Of a DNA stretch of 64,000 nucleotides, positions 41,754-51,284 are shown in pieces. The notes below the pieces were generated by a model. It did not search any database. It was not told the origin of the DNA and saw only the letters and a list, made by a program, of their open reading frames with translations. Made by a program: the position numbers and the translations under genes. The stretch is from Flavobacteriales bacterium UBA6051 (GTDB taxonomy: Bacteria > Bacteroidota > Bacteroidia > Flavobacteriales_D > Crocinitomicaceae), in NCBI GenBank assembly GCA_002427735.1, contig DIYP01000003.1:141031-205030 (forward strand), written 5' to 3'. The first letter of the stretch is position 1. Every line of letters begins with the position of its first letter.

Positions 41754-42809
41754 ATGAGCTGGAAACGAACGGTATTGGTTACTGGCGGAGCAGGATTCAT
41801 TGGCTCCCATGTTGTAAGACTTATGGTGAATAAGTATCCTGATTACAGAATTGTCAATCTTGATAAGTTAACATATGCTGGTAACCTGAAGAATTTGACA
41901 GATGTTGAGTCGGCAGCTAATTATGTATTCGTTAAAGCAGATGTGCGAGACACCGAAGCGCTGAAAAAAGTCTTTGAAGATTACGAGGTAACTGATGTAA
42001 TTCATTTGGCAGCAGAATCACATGTCGACCGTTCAATTGAGGGGCCGATGGAATTTGTTCTCACGAATGTGGTTGGGACAGTCAATCTCTTACAACAAGC
42101 TAAAGAATCTTGGGGAGAAGGTGAGCATGTTTTTCATCATGTTTCTACGGATGAAGTGTATGGTTCACTAGGTGAAGAAGGACTTTTTGAAGAAACTACG
42201 TCCTATGATCCAAGAAGTCCTTACTCTGCTTCGAAAGCATCTTCAGACCATTTCGTACGTGCTTATTACCATACGTATGGTTTGCCCATAAAGATTTCCA
42301 ATTGTTCGAATAACTATGGAAGTCATCACTTTCCGGAAAAGTTGATCCCATTAATGATCAATAATATTGTGAATAAAAAACCATTACCAGTTTACGGTAA
42401 GGGAGAGAATATTCGTGACTGGCTCTGGGTAAATGACCATGCAAGTGCGATTGATACCATCTTCCACAATGGAAGAGTTGGAGAGGCGTATAATGTTGGA
42501 GGATTGAATGAATGGACCAATATTGATTTGGTACGTTACCTCTGCAGATTACTGGATAAGAAGTTAGGACGAGCAGAAGGAGAGAGTGAAGAGCTGGTCA
42601 CATTCGTTACAGATCGTGCAGGACATGACATGCGTTATGCAATTGATGCAACTAAGATTGAACAGGAGTTAAAATGGAAACCTTCGGTAACGTTTGAAGA
42701 AGGCCTTGAAAGCACTGTTGATTGGTATCTTGAAAACACTGAGTGGATTGATGAGGTAACAAGCGGCGAGTATCGTGCTTATTACGAGGAGATGTATCAA
42801 AATCGGTAA
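41754..42809 (+). CDS. rfbB: dTDP-glucose 4,6-dehydratase
   Basis: This 351-residue SDR enzyme has VTGGAGFIGSHVVRLM, LDKLTYAGNLKNL, HLAAESHVDRSI, the active-site text STDEVYGSLGEEG and YSASKASSDHFVRAY. It makes dTDP-4-keto-6-deoxyglucose. rfbA, rfbC and rfbD are not in the operon, so the later steps are encoded elsewhere or the product is used for another 6-deoxy sugar. The next gene begins directly at its stop. Confidence 0.95.
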   Translation: MSWKRTVLVTGGAGFIGSHVVRLMVNKYPDYRIVNLDKLTYAGNLKNLTDVESAANYVFVKADVRDTEALKKVFEDYEVTDVIHLAAESHVDRSIEGPMEFVLTNVVGTVNLLQQAKESWGEGEHVFHHVSTDEVYGSLGEEGLFEETTSYDPRSPYSASKASSDHFVRAYYHTYGLPIKISNCSNNYGSHHFPEKLIPLMINNIVNKKPLPVYGKGENIRDWLWVNDHASAIDTIFHNGRVGEAYNVGGLNEWTNIDLVRYLCRLLDKKLGRAEGESEELVTFVTDRAGHDMRYAIDATKIEQELKWKPSVTFEEGLESTVDWYLENTEWIDEVTSGEYRAYYEEMYQNR

Positions 42810-43574
42810 ATGGGACTTCTAGGGAAGTTTTTTGGCGGCAAAAAAGATGAGGAGTTATCTCCTTTTGATTTGTCTGTTTTTCAAGTAGACATGCACAGCC
42901 ATTTAATTCCCGGAATTGATGATGGTGCTCAATCGATGGATGAGTCCATTGCAATGTTAGCAAAATTCGAAAGTTTAGGCTTTAAAAAAGTAGTGACCAC
43001 TCCGCATATTATGAGTGATTACTTCAAAAATACGCCTAAAATTATTCTGTCTGGACTGGAAAAGCTAAAGAAAACGGCATCGGATTTAAACTTGAGTATA
43101 GAAATTGACGCGGCCGCAGAATACTATTTTGATGAGACATTATTGGATCGCTTAAAGCGAAAAGAAAAACTGTTGACCTTTGGTGATAATTATGTCTTAT
43201 TTGAGTTCTCATTTCATTCTGAACCGAGTCATGTGGACGAGCTTTTTTTTGAATTCTTAACCCAAGGATATAAACCTGTTCTTGCTCACTTTGAACGATA
43301 TGCATATCTCCAGGGGAGATTAGATAAAGCCGCGGAATGGCGTGAAAAAGGGATCAATATTCAGATGAATCTCAATTCACTGGGAGGACATTATGGTCCG
43401 GCAATCAAGAAACAAGCAGAAGCATTAGTAGATCAGCAACTGATTGACTTCGTTGGTACTGATTGTCATCGAATGGATCATTTAATGATTTTAGAGAAAA
43501 ACTTGATTTTACCTTATATCCACAAGCTAAATGAGTTACCGCTGAAAAATAAAGATTTGGCAGGTATTTCTTAA
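42810..43574 (+). CDS. PHP-family phosphatase, CpsB/YwqE type
   Basis: This 254-residue protein has the PHP metal motif VDMHSHLIPGIDDGAQS (His29, His31), VTTPHIM, a middle EYYFDE and a C-terminal FVGTDCHRMDH. CpsB/YwqE proteins are manganese-dependent tyrosine phosphatases that act on capsule-regulating tyrosine kinases. No Wzc-type kinase is in the window, so the partner would be encoded elsewhere. It closes the operon and is followed by a stem-loop. Confidence 0.9.
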   Translation: MGLLGKFFGGKKDEELSPFDLSVFQVDMHSHLIPGIDDGAQSMDESIAMLAKFESLGFKKVVTTPHIMSDYFKNTPKIILSGLEKLKKTASDLNLSIEIDAAAEYYFDETLLDRLKRKEKLLTFGDNYVLFEFSFHSEPSHVDELFFEFLTQGYKPVLAHFERYAYLQGRLDKAAEWREKGINIQMNLNSLGGHYGPAIKKQAEALVDQQLIDFVGTDCHRMDHLMILEKNLILPYIHKLNELPLKNKDLAGIS

Positions 43575-43606
43575 GAAACAGCTCCAATATAGGTTATCGC
43601 ACTCCA

Positions 43607-43636
43607 AGAAAGCTCACATTGATGATGTGGGCTTTC
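43607..43636 (+). terminator. Stem-loop after the nucleotide-sugar operon
   Basis: AGAAAGCTCACAT pairs with ATGTGGGCTTTCT (13 bp with one G-T-type mismatch, 4-nt loop). The following T-run is weak (GTTTCC), but the position 33 nt after the last stop supports terminator function. Confidence 0.6.
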
Positions 43637-43726
43637 TGTTTCCTAAAGAAATCTTATCTTGAAATCGGGAAGTTAGTGAAATGAATTATTTTCATTTAAA
43701 CTATTTACCATGGTAAGTATATTTAT

Positions 43727-43734
43727 TATATTTG
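43727..43734 (+). promoter_or_regulatory. -7 box for the YceI-fusion gene
   Basis: TATATTTG is an exact match to TAnnTTTG, 25 nt upstream of the ATG at 43760. Confidence 0.5.
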
Positions 43735-43759
43735 CAGTACACTAAATTATACTCAGGAT

Positions 43760-45286
43760 ATGACAGTAATTATTACGGCAATCGCTTCAGTTGGATTAGC
43801 AGCACTTTTTTTGCAGTTTAAGCGCAATGTTCGCTTCATTGATTTCATCAACTTCCTTGTTTTGGGAGGTACTATGACACTTTTATATATTGAGTCAAGG
43901 GCTGAAGATGTTGGGATTTTGATGTCTTTACTGGGTATCGTAGCGGCTAACTATGCATTGGCCCAAATTAAGTTGTTGAGAAAAGACTATTTAAGAGCAT
44001 TGTTACCGCTCATTTCTTTTATTGTTTTTATCGTTCTACTTCAGGGAAAGACAGCAATGATATCTGGAGATGAGGCGCTGGTTGTTAACAAGTTCATGGT
44101 TGGTGGAGTAATTCTGATGGTTTTATCATACGAAATAGCTTCAGCTAAATTGATAGTGTTAAAGAAGCTATTTGGAGAAATGGACGAGCAAGGGTTGCTT
44201 AAATCACTACAGTTATTGTTTTCTGGGATAGCCATCTTTTTAGGTTTGTTCCAATCAGGCCCTGTAGGTTTAATTGTTTTAAGTGCTGCATTTTTATCCG
44301 CTTCATTTTATAGAGATTCTGAGGAAAGTAAGTCGTTAGGTATTCCCTTGATTGGACTTTCTTTGCTTCCCTACTTGCTTTCACTTTCCGAGGATACAAT
44401 GGTTAACCTTATGAGCGGAGAAGTGCTTGAGGGTGTATTTTTTGGGACTTTTGGTGTTTACTTCCTTACAAAACTTTGGTATGCAGAGAAAAGAAATAGT
44501 GCGGCTATTCTTCTGGGGTACCTAATTGTTCTCGGACTTGCATTTGGATTACTTTATTTACATGCCATATATGCGAACATGGGAGGAATGGATGCTTATA
44601 TTGGTTTGATAGTAGGTTTCGCTATAACACATGCATTAATCGGAAGAGGGTACGTTGGAGCTAGTTTGTTTTCATTTTTATTGATTGGAGGACTTGTTTT
44701 ACCATCATTGCTAGTAAATGAGGAGCAGGCCGAGTTTGAGGCACAGATTACTACAGAGGTGGTTGATGAAAATGGGGAGGTAGTTGAACCTGATGCGATA
44801 CCTCTTGGGGAAATTGCCGGTAACTATACCTTGATTGAGGATTCTTCTCGTGTCTCCTTTACCCTAGGAGAAAACGGGGAAACAAAAGGAGCATTTAAAA
44901 AAGTGACAGGAGTCGTAAATATCACGGAAGACCCTTCAACATCTGTTTTTGAAATTACTATGAAGATGGATGATTTCACAACGTTTAATGGTATGCGAGA
45001 TAAATCATTGATGAGTGATGATTATTTCAGTGCTGATAAATACCCTACAATGAGTTTTAAAGGGAAAGAACTCACTGATAAAGGAGACAATGTTTGGGAA
45101 ATTCAGGGAACATTTACAATGCTAGGAGTTAGTAAAGATATCCCTGTAACCGTAAAGCGAATTGATATTGAAGGGAAAAAAGTGTTGGTTGGTGCGGGAG
45201 AAATAGATCGCACACTATTCGGAATGACACCGAGTGCTACGGAAGGAAATATCGTTTCGTTCGAGTATCAAGTTGAACTAAAATAG
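43760..45286 (+). CDS. Polytopic membrane protein fused to a YceI-like domain
   Basis: This 508-residue protein has about ten hydrophobic helices in residues 1-320, an acidic linker (321-350) and a C-terminal YceI-like lipocalin-type domain (355-508; YTLIEDSSRVSFTLGE, STSVFEITMKMDDFTT, SDDYFSADKYPTMSFKGKEL, GTFTMLGVSKDIPVTV). YceI domains bind polyisoprenoid-type lipids in the periplasm. The membrane part is not recognised. This is not the usual YceI architecture, where the domain follows a signal peptide or a cytochrome b561 unit. The two parts are in one uninterrupted frame. Confidence 0.82.
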   Translation: MTVIITAIASVGLAALFLQFKRNVRFIDFINFLVLGGTMTLLYIESRAEDVGILMSLLGIVAANYALAQIKLLRKDYLRALLPLISFIVFIVLLQGKTAMISGDEALVVNKFMVGGVILMVLSYEIASAKLIVLKKLFGEMDEQGLLKSLQLLFSGIAIFLGLFQSGPVGLIVLSAAFLSASFYRDSEESKSLGIPLIGLSLLPYLLSLSEDTMVNLMSGEVLEGVFFGTFGVYFLTKLWYAEKRNSAAILLGYLIVLGLAFGLLYLHAIYANMGGMDAYIGLIVGFAITHALIGRGYVGASLFSFLLIGGLVLPSLLVNEEQAEFEAQITTEVVDENGEVVEPDAIPLGEIAGNYTLIEDSSRVSFTLGENGETKGAFKKVTGVVNITEDPSTSVFEITMKMDDFTTFNGMRDKSLMSDDYFSADKYPTMSFKGKELTDKGDNVWEIQGTFTMLGVSKDIPVTVKRIDIEGKKVLVGAGEIDRTLFGMTPSATEGNIVSFEYQVELK

Positions 45287-45294
45287 GGAGGCAC

Positions 45295-46194
45295 TTAATA
45301 ACCGGTCCAGCTTCCTACTATTGTTCCGTTTCTGAATACCATTGTTGGAAACGGTATTTTCAGGTAATTAAGTTGTTTGATCAACGTTTTTGCCCATGGT
45401 CGCTTTACTGGGATTCTGCTAAAATCAATGTCCAACGATAGTTTCACCTCACGTTGTGAAAAGTATTCGTTACCATCATTGTCTACGAAGTATTCTTCTG
45501 AGCCCACAAGTTTTTCATGGGCACTGTATCCTAAAGAAAAACAAAGCCACTCGGGAAATCTTGAGTTTTTAGCAAAAGTTCCCGGACTGAAACTCAGCCA
45601 ATAGGTTTGACCGTTGTAATCTTTTAAGAGCGTTTCGTGAAAGTTACTTCCTAAAACTGAGGGGCGAACGGAAGCAAATTCGCTTGGAGCAAAAGAGAAC
45701 TTTGGGATGATGCGTTCTTCATTCCATGCCAACTGTTGTCCCAGATATCCGGCAGTTCCCACAGTATTAGCGATGAGGTCACTCCAGGAAAAGCCCCATT
45801 CAACAGTACGAGCATCGAGTATTTCTAAAGTTGCCTGATATCCAAAGCTAATACCACTGCCAATCCACAGTGAGGTGCGATCGTCCAGACCTGACCATTG
45901 AAACAACTCAGTGTTTAGCTGATTCAGTTTATATGCCGTATAAAAGTGTCCGGCTTTATCCATTTGAAGCCAATTTCTCGAGTCATCAAATGAATGCCAT
46001 CCAGATGATTGAGCGTCTTTGTACCAGAATTGCCACAAACCAATCATGCTGCCTGACCAGACAGTTCCTACACCAACAGAAACACCAGTGAGACGTCCTT
46101 TATGTAAACTGTCAGAATGCGAAAAAAAAGAACGCTGCGCCGCTGTTTGAAATGAAAGAAAAAGAAGAGATATGACCAGCCAGCGCAGTAACAT
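45295..46194 (-). CDS. DUF2279 family exported protein
   Basis: This 299-residue protein has a signal peptide (ending FQTAAQ) and the DUF2279 core: WLQMDKAGHFYTAYKLNQL and EWGFSWSDLIANTVGTAGYLGQ. The last third contains SLGYSAHEKLVGSEEYFVD and a basic-aromatic end. The family is predicted to be periplasmic or outer-membrane; no activity is known to me. It converges with the YceI-fusion gene, 8 nt apart. Confidence 0.85.
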   Translation of the reverse strand: MLLRWLVISLLFLSFQTAAQRSFFSHSDSLHKGRLTGVSVGVGTVWSGSMIGLWQFWYKDAQSSGWHSFDDSRNWLQMDKAGHFYTAYKLNQLNTELFQWSGLDDRTSLWIGSGISFGYQATLEILDARTVEWGFSWSDLIANTVGTAGYLGQQLAWNEERIIPKFSFAPSEFASVRPSVLGSNFHETLLKDYNGQTYWLSFSPGTFAKNSRFPEWLCFSLGYSAHEKLVGSEEYFVDNDGNEYFSQREVKLSLDIDFSRIPVKRPWAKTLIKQLNYLKIPFPTMVFRNGTIVGSWTGY

Positions 46195-46314
46195 GCCGCC
46201 AATTTACATCAAATGATTTAGATTCCCCGTCATCGTGAAACAAACGTCCACTCATAATCTTTGTTAAACGCACATAATTTTCCTTCGCAATCTGCGTTCT
46301 ACATTATATTATAC

Positions 46315-46322
46315 TAAATTTG
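46315..46322 (+). promoter_or_regulatory. -7 box for the LOG-family gene
   Basis: TAAATTTG is an exact TAnnTTTG, 54 nt before the ATG at 46377. A short hairpin (CTCGCA/TGCGAG, 46328-46343) lies in the predicted leader. Confidence 0.45.
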
Positions 46323-46376
46323 CTTGCCTCGCAAAAATGCGAGCGAAACTACTTTAAACTCTAATCTAATCACACA

Positions 46377-47066
46377 ATGCGCATGAATAAAATCATAAAA
46401 GACTGGAATGAAATCAAGATTAACGATAGCTGGGCGATTTTTAAGATAATAGCTGAGTTCGTTGAGGGGTATGAGCGAATGGCCAAAATAGGTCCATGTA
46501 TTTCCGTCTTTGGTTCTGCGCGAACAAAACCTGGGACCAAGTATTATGAACTCGCTGTCGAGGTTTCTCGTCTTCTTGCGGAAGGTGGTTATGGCGTAAT
46601 TACAGGAGGAGGTCCTGGAATTATGGAGGCAGGGAATAAAGGCGCTCAAGAAGGAGGAGGAAAGTCAGTTGGATTAAATATAGACCTTCCCTTTGAGCAA
46701 AATAACAATCCTTACATTGATCCAGAACATAATCTTGAGTTTGATTATTTCTTTGTTCGTAAAGTAATGTTCGTTAAATATGCGCAAGGCTTTGTAGTAC
46801 TTCCAGGAGGTTTTGGTACAATGGATGAATTGTTTGAAGCCCTTACCTTGATTCAGACGAAGAAAATTAATAATCGCCCAGTTGTTTTGATTGGTAGCGA
46901 ATATTGGACAGGTCTGATTGAGTGGATTAAGTCAGCTATGCTGGAAATGGAAAGCAATATTTCACCGAATGATATGGACTTAATTAAGATCGTCGATACC
47001 GCTCAGGAAGCTTATGATGCAATTGATGATTTCTACAAATCTCACCAGCTCTCGCCAAACTTCTAA
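46377..47066 (+). CDS. LOG family (TIGR00730) nucleotide 5'-monophosphate phosphoribohydrolase-like protein
   Basis: This 229-residue protein has the LOG signatures SVFGSARTKPGTKYYE, TGGGPGIMEAGNKGAQEGGG and PGGFGTMDELFEALTLIQT. LOG proteins remove ribose 5-phosphate from adenine nucleotides. The start at 46377 is the first ATG; a second ATG two codons later is equally possible. It is followed after 23 nt by a PASTA-domain gene. Confidence 0.9.
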   Translation: MRMNKIIKDWNEIKINDSWAIFKIIAEFVEGYERMAKIGPCISVFGSARTKPGTKYYELAVEVSRLLAEGGYGVITGGGPGIMEAGNKGAQEGGGKSVGLNIDLPFEQNNNPYIDPEHNLEFDYFFVRKVMFVKYAQGFVVLPGGFGTMDELFEALTLIQTKKINNRPVVLIGSEYWTGLIEWIKSAMLEMESNISPNDMDLIKIVDTAQEAYDAIDDFYKSHQLSPNF

Positions 47067-47089
47067 AAGCGTATATTTGTGGCGTTGTT

Positions 47090-47899
47090 ATGAAGGTACT
47101 ACTGAAAAAAATTGGCAACTACATTTTAAGTAAACAATTCATTTTGAATGCGGTTGCAATCGTCTTGCTCTACATTCTTTTGGTGTATATGTTTAGATGT
47201 AGTCTTGAGACGCGCACACATTTGGGTGAAAGAATTGAGGTTCCTAATTTGATCGGTAAGAACCAGAATAATCTTGAGAATATTTTTGCTAATTCTGAAC
47301 TTCAATATGAGGTGTTGGACTCCATTTATGACCCGACTAAAGTGGAAGGAACCATTTTGGAACAAGATCCCGCACCAACTGAAATCTCAGATATATTTGT
47401 CAAATCAGGTCGAGTAATAAAAGTTCGTGTATCCAAAAGGACACAGCTTGTTGAAATGCCTAATTTGGTTGACAAGTCGCAGCGCTTTGCTGAAAATATA
47501 TTGATCAACCGTGGCTTCAGGTATTCACTGGAATACAAACCGTCGCGTGAGGCACATGGTGCTGTTCTAGAACAGTTGTATAAAGGAAAATCAATCAAAG
47601 AAGGAGAAAAGATTCCCATCGGCTCAAGGATAAAACTAATCGTGGGAAGAGACGAGGGTGGAATTCCTCTACCACTACCCAACTTGTATGGATTAACCAT
47701 CGTTGAAGCTAAAGAACGCGTCCAAAGTATGGGAAGTATGGAATTTCTTGCTGTTTGTCCTTCTTGCATCACGAAAGCTGATTCTATGATTGCAAGAATA
47801 ACTTCGCAATCTCCTGAGTATATGGAGGAAGCTGTTGTTGCTTCTGGTACTACGATTACGGTGATTGCTTCCAAGGAATTTGCCGAAGAACCTCAATAG
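47090..47899 (+). CDS. Kinase-less PASTA-domain membrane protein
   Basis: This 269-residue protein has a short basic cytoplasmic tail, one transmembrane helix (about 19-37) and three PASTA repeats (about 47-113, 116-188 and 194-264), each opening with a V/M-PN-L motif (EVPNLIGKNQNNLENIF, EMPNLVDKSQRFAENIL, PLPNLYGLTIVEAKERV). PASTA domains bind peptidoglycan or lipid II. There is no serine/threonine kinase domain. The gene precedes a T9SS protein gene (6 nt) and rluD. Confidence 0.92.
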   Translation: MKVLLKKIGNYILSKQFILNAVAIVLLYILLVYMFRCSLETRTHLGERIEVPNLIGKNQNNLENIFANSELQYEVLDSIYDPTKVEGTILEQDPAPTEISDIFVKSGRVIKVRVSKRTQLVEMPNLVDKSQRFAENILINRGFRYSLEYKPSREAHGAVLEQLYKGKSIKEGEKIPIGSRIKLIVGRDEGGIPLPLPNLYGLTIVEAKERVQSMGSMEFLAVCPSCITKADSMIARITSQSPEYMEEAVVASGTTITVIASKEFAEEPQ

Positions 47900-47905
47900 A
47901 AAAGA

Positions 47906-50131
47906 ATGAAGAAAATTGGATTATTGTTTAGTCTGCTGATTTTAAATTCGGCGGTAGTCATGGCCCAGTGGGAAGGCTCAGAACCAATTATGGGGAACCC
48001 TGTTTTGCAGGCTAAAAGTAAGCAGGTTGCAGCAAAAGCTAACCCCGGAACTTTCGATAGTACGTTTGTTTATACCACAGATACAATTGATCTACCCATA
48101 TTCGATGAGTTTAGCTCGAGTAAATTTCAAAAATATGATGCCGATTACTCTGATCCCGGGGTGACATTTGATAAAGTATTCGCGTTGCAAGATATGGCTG
48201 GAGTTCCGTTACACGTTGATTCGCAGTATTACGCTCAACCAACATATCGCATCACGGTAGATCTTGCTAATGCTACTACGGTTCAAGTTCCTCTCGATGA
48301 AATTCAGATTAGAATAGGTGATTTATCTTCTTATCCCGTGACACACGTGCCAACTGATGTTTATCCGCCTTACAATATCTATGATACACTTGATTTCCCT
48401 AATGACCCTGATACCGTTTGGCTAGTACCTGATATCGTTCAGGATTCTGCGACGCAATTTTTTGCACCGGTCAATGATCCTGAGATGATTTGGTTAGATG
48501 ATTTTGCATTCCACAATTACTCAATGGCACTAGACCCTTGGTCCTTGGGAGTTGCTACATTTGATGGACTTGATGAGAAAGGCTATCCTTATGCGCTTGG
48601 TAGTACTATTACCAACTATGCAGATTTTCTAACGACGAAACCGATTGATATGTTGAGCTTGAGCGCTTCCGATTCGGTGTATCTAAGTTTCCTTTATCAG
48701 GCACAAGGGTTGTGTGACGAACCAGAAGATAGTGATTCACTGGTGCTCGAGTTCTATGCAAAAGATTTGGATCAATGGAACCGAATTTGGAGTACTAATG
48801 GTGTTCCACTAGCGGATTTTGATCATGTGCACATTCGGGTCGACAATCCCGATTATTTTAAGAAGGGGTTTCAGTTCAGATTTAAAAATTATGGCGGACT
48901 TTCAGGAAGCTTGGACCATTTCCATATAGATTATGTCAACCTTCGACCGTTGTCAGGATATCAGGATACCATCATTAGAGATTTCGCTTTTGTTTATCCG
49001 ATTCATACGCTGTTAGATACGTACACTTCCGTTCCCTGGGATCACTACAAGAATAACTTTACGGGAAAAATGTCCTCAAATGTGCAGGTGGTGGTTCGTA
49101 ATAGTGATAATGTGCCTGAAAATGAGCAAGACGGATCAACGGTCATTGAGTATGGTGGAGCACAAGAAGGAAGTTTTTTGCTTTCAGAAGCACTGTTGAA
49201 CAATGGTGATTTGAATTATCTACCGATGACTACCTATTATTCGTTTCACGATTTTTCTGCTGGCGATCGTTTCGACGAAAACAAACCAGGGCTTTATGAA
49301 GAGTTTGATATAATCTCAGAGGCAACTCATCAGAATTCAAACTTCACTCAAAATGACTCGACACATTCTGTTCAGCGTTTCTTAAATTATTACAGTTATG
49401 ATGATGGTACTGCTGAGAAAGCGTACGGACCTACTGGAGCGCAGTCAATGCTTGCGATTCAATATACTCCATACGAAGCCGATTCATTGATTGGAGCAAT
49501 GATTCATTTTGTTCCTACCGTGAATGATGTATCAAGTAATTTATTCTACTTGACTGTATGGGCTGATAATAATGGCGAACCTGGATCTGTTTTGTACGAG
49601 GACGGATTATTTTTTCCTAGACAACCGAGCTATGAGTATGACAGAAATATCTTTACAACATACTATTTGCTGGATTCATTGAAGCTGCCCATTGATGGAA
49701 CATTCTATATTGGTTGGAGGCAAGAAAGTGCAGAGCGACTTGGAGTTGGATTGGATCGTAATATCGTCAATAGTGATAAAACATTTTTCAGCATAGATGG
49801 TGGTTTTTCATGGTCAGCCTCTACTGATCCTGATTCTCAAGGTTCTGTTATGATTCGTCCTGTGTTCTCCACGGGAATGGATGTCTTGTTAGGGCTGGAT
49901 ACTCAGGTTAAAGAGGAAGTAAGTATCAATATTTACCCAAACCCGACTTCTGGTATTTTCAATATTGAATCATCCGCTGGATGGATAGAACATGCGGAAG
50001 TTTTCACGCTTCAGGGTCAAAAGGTTTTGGAAGTTTCAGACGATACTGTTGATCTTTCGATGTTCCCTGACGGCATATATTTATTGCGTGTTGACGGAGA
50101 TCCAAACGTTCACAGGGTAGTCAAACAATAG
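47906..50131 (+). CDS. T9SS type A secreted protein
   Basis: This 741-residue protein has a signal peptide (MKKIGLLFSLLILNSAVVMAQ), a long central region rich in Asp and aromatic residues with no domain I can name (segments such as FGLDEKGYPYALGST-like text and NFTGKMSSNVQVVVRNS), and a C-terminal type A sorting signal (SINIYPNPTSGIFNIES, GQKVLEVSDDTVDLS, GIYLLRVDGDPNVHRVVKQ). Its place between a PASTA gene and rluD is shared, to my knowledge, by many Bacteroidota genomes. Confidence 0.88.
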   Translation: MKKIGLLFSLLILNSAVVMAQWEGSEPIMGNPVLQAKSKQVAAKANPGTFDSTFVYTTDTIDLPIFDEFSSSKFQKYDADYSDPGVTFDKVFALQDMAGVPLHVDSQYYAQPTYRITVDLANATTVQVPLDEIQIRIGDLSSYPVTHVPTDVYPPYNIYDTLDFPNDPDTVWLVPDIVQDSATQFFAPVNDPEMIWLDDFAFHNYSMALDPWSLGVATFDGLDEKGYPYALGSTITNYADFLTTKPIDMLSLSASDSVYLSFLYQAQGLCDEPEDSDSLVLEFYAKDLDQWNRIWSTNGVPLADFDHVHIRVDNPDYFKKGFQFRFKNYGGLSGSLDHFHIDYVNLRPLSGYQDTIIRDFAFVYPIHTLLDTYTSVPWDHYKNNFTGKMSSNVQVVVRNSDNVPENEQDGSTVIEYGGAQEGSFLLSEALLNNGDLNYLPMTTYYSFHDFSAGDRFDENKPGLYEEFDIISEATHQNSNFTQNDSTHSVQRFLNYYSYDDGTAEKAYGPTGAQSMLAIQYTPYEADSLIGAMIHFVPTVNDVSSNLFYLTVWADNNGEPGSVLYEDGLFFPRQPSYEYDRNIFTTYYLLDSLKLPIDGTFYIGWRQESAERLGVGLDRNIVNSDKTFFSIDGGFSWSASTDPDSQGSVMIRPVFSTGMDVLLGLDTQVKEEVSINIYPNPTSGIFNIESSAGWIEHAEVFTLQGQKVLEVSDDTVDLSMFPDGIYLLRVDGDPNVHRVVKQ

Positions 50132-50152
50132 TTTCTAGGTAGATTTTCAAGC

Positions 50153-51190
50153 ATGAGTGAAGAGGTAATTGAGGAAGTCGAGGGAGAAGGTGGTGCAGAA
50201 GAGATGTATGAGCATCATCGTTTTGTTGCCGATGCAGGGCAAGAGGTTTTGCGCATCGACAAGTTCTTGATGGACAGAATCCCGAATACGTCTCGGAACA
50301 AGATTCAAATTGCGGCAAAAAGCGGGAATATTCTTGTTAATAAACAGAAAGTCAAGCAAAATTATAAGATTAAGCCCGGAGATGAAATTTCTATCGTTTT
50401 GCCCTATCCGGTGAGAGAGATAGAGTTAATTCCTCAAGATATTCCTTTACTAATTGCTTATGAAGATGACCAGTTAATCGTTGTGAATAAAGAACCCAAC
50501 ATGGTTGTTCATCCTGGTTATGGCAATTACAAAGGAACATTAGTAAATGCCTTGGTTTATCATTTTGATAACCTGCCGGAAAAGAGTTCGGATTATTATG
50601 GAAGACCAGGTTTAGTTCATCGACTTGACAAACACACCACCGGTCTTTTAGTAGTCGCTAAAACAGAGCACGCGCTCACGCATCTGGCGAAGCAGTTTTA
50701 TGATCGAACTACCGAGAGAAGATATTGGGCGCTTGTTTGGGGAGATGTTGAAGAGGGAGGAACAGTTGAAGGTAATATTGGGCGTTCATTAAAGAATAGG
50801 AAAATGATGAACGTATTTCCTGAAGGAGATTTCGGGAAGCATGCAGTTACGCATTATAAAGTACTGAAGCGTTATGGGTATGTCACGTTAGTTGAATGTA
50901 AACTCGAAACGGGAAGAACGCATCAGATTCGGGTACACATGAAATACATCGGTCACCCACTTTTCAATGATTTAGAATATGGCGGTGATAAAATTCTCAA
51001 GGGAACACCCAATGCTAAGTATAAAAGATTTGTAGAAAATTGTTTTGAACTTTTATGTGGTCAGGCCTTACATGCCAAAACGCTCGGCTTTACGCACCCA
51101 GTAAGGGATGAGTTCGTGCAGCTTTCATCAGATTTGCCTGATGGATTTCAAGCTGTACTGGATAAATGGGAAAAATATATTGGTGCCTGA
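50153..51190 (+). CDS. rluD: RluA-family 23S rRNA pseudouridine synthase
   Basis: This 345-residue enzyme has an acidic N-terminal tail, an S4 RNA-binding domain (about 35-95; LRIDKFLMDRIPNTSRNKIQ) and the catalytic domain with GLVHRLDKHTTGLLVVAK (catalytic Asp in HRLD), LVECKLETGRTHQIRVHM and QALHAKTLGFTHP. By similarity it modifies helix 69 of 23S rRNA, though RluA-family assignments from sequence alone are imperfect. Confidence 0.92.
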   Translation: MSEEVIEEVEGEGGAEEMYEHHRFVADAGQEVLRIDKFLMDRIPNTSRNKIQIAAKSGNILVNKQKVKQNYKIKPGDEISIVLPYPVREIELIPQDIPLLIAYEDDQLIVVNKEPNMVVHPGYGNYKGTLVNALVYHFDNLPEKSSDYYGRPGLVHRLDKHTTGLLVVAKTEHALTHLAKQFYDRTTERRYWALVWGDVEEGGTVEGNIGRSLKNRKMMNVFPEGDFGKHAVTHYKVLKRYGYVTLVECKLETGRTHQIRVHMKYIGHPLFNDLEYGGDKILKGTPNAKYKRFVENCFELLCGQALHAKTLGFTHPVRDEFVQLSSDLPDGFQAVLDKWEKYIGA

Positions 51191-51284
51191 AGGTTACCTT
51201 TGTTAGGATTAGACATTAAAGGGAAATAAAATTAACAGAGTTCAATAACATTGGATTTTTTGTTACTTTTACATTCGTTTAAAC

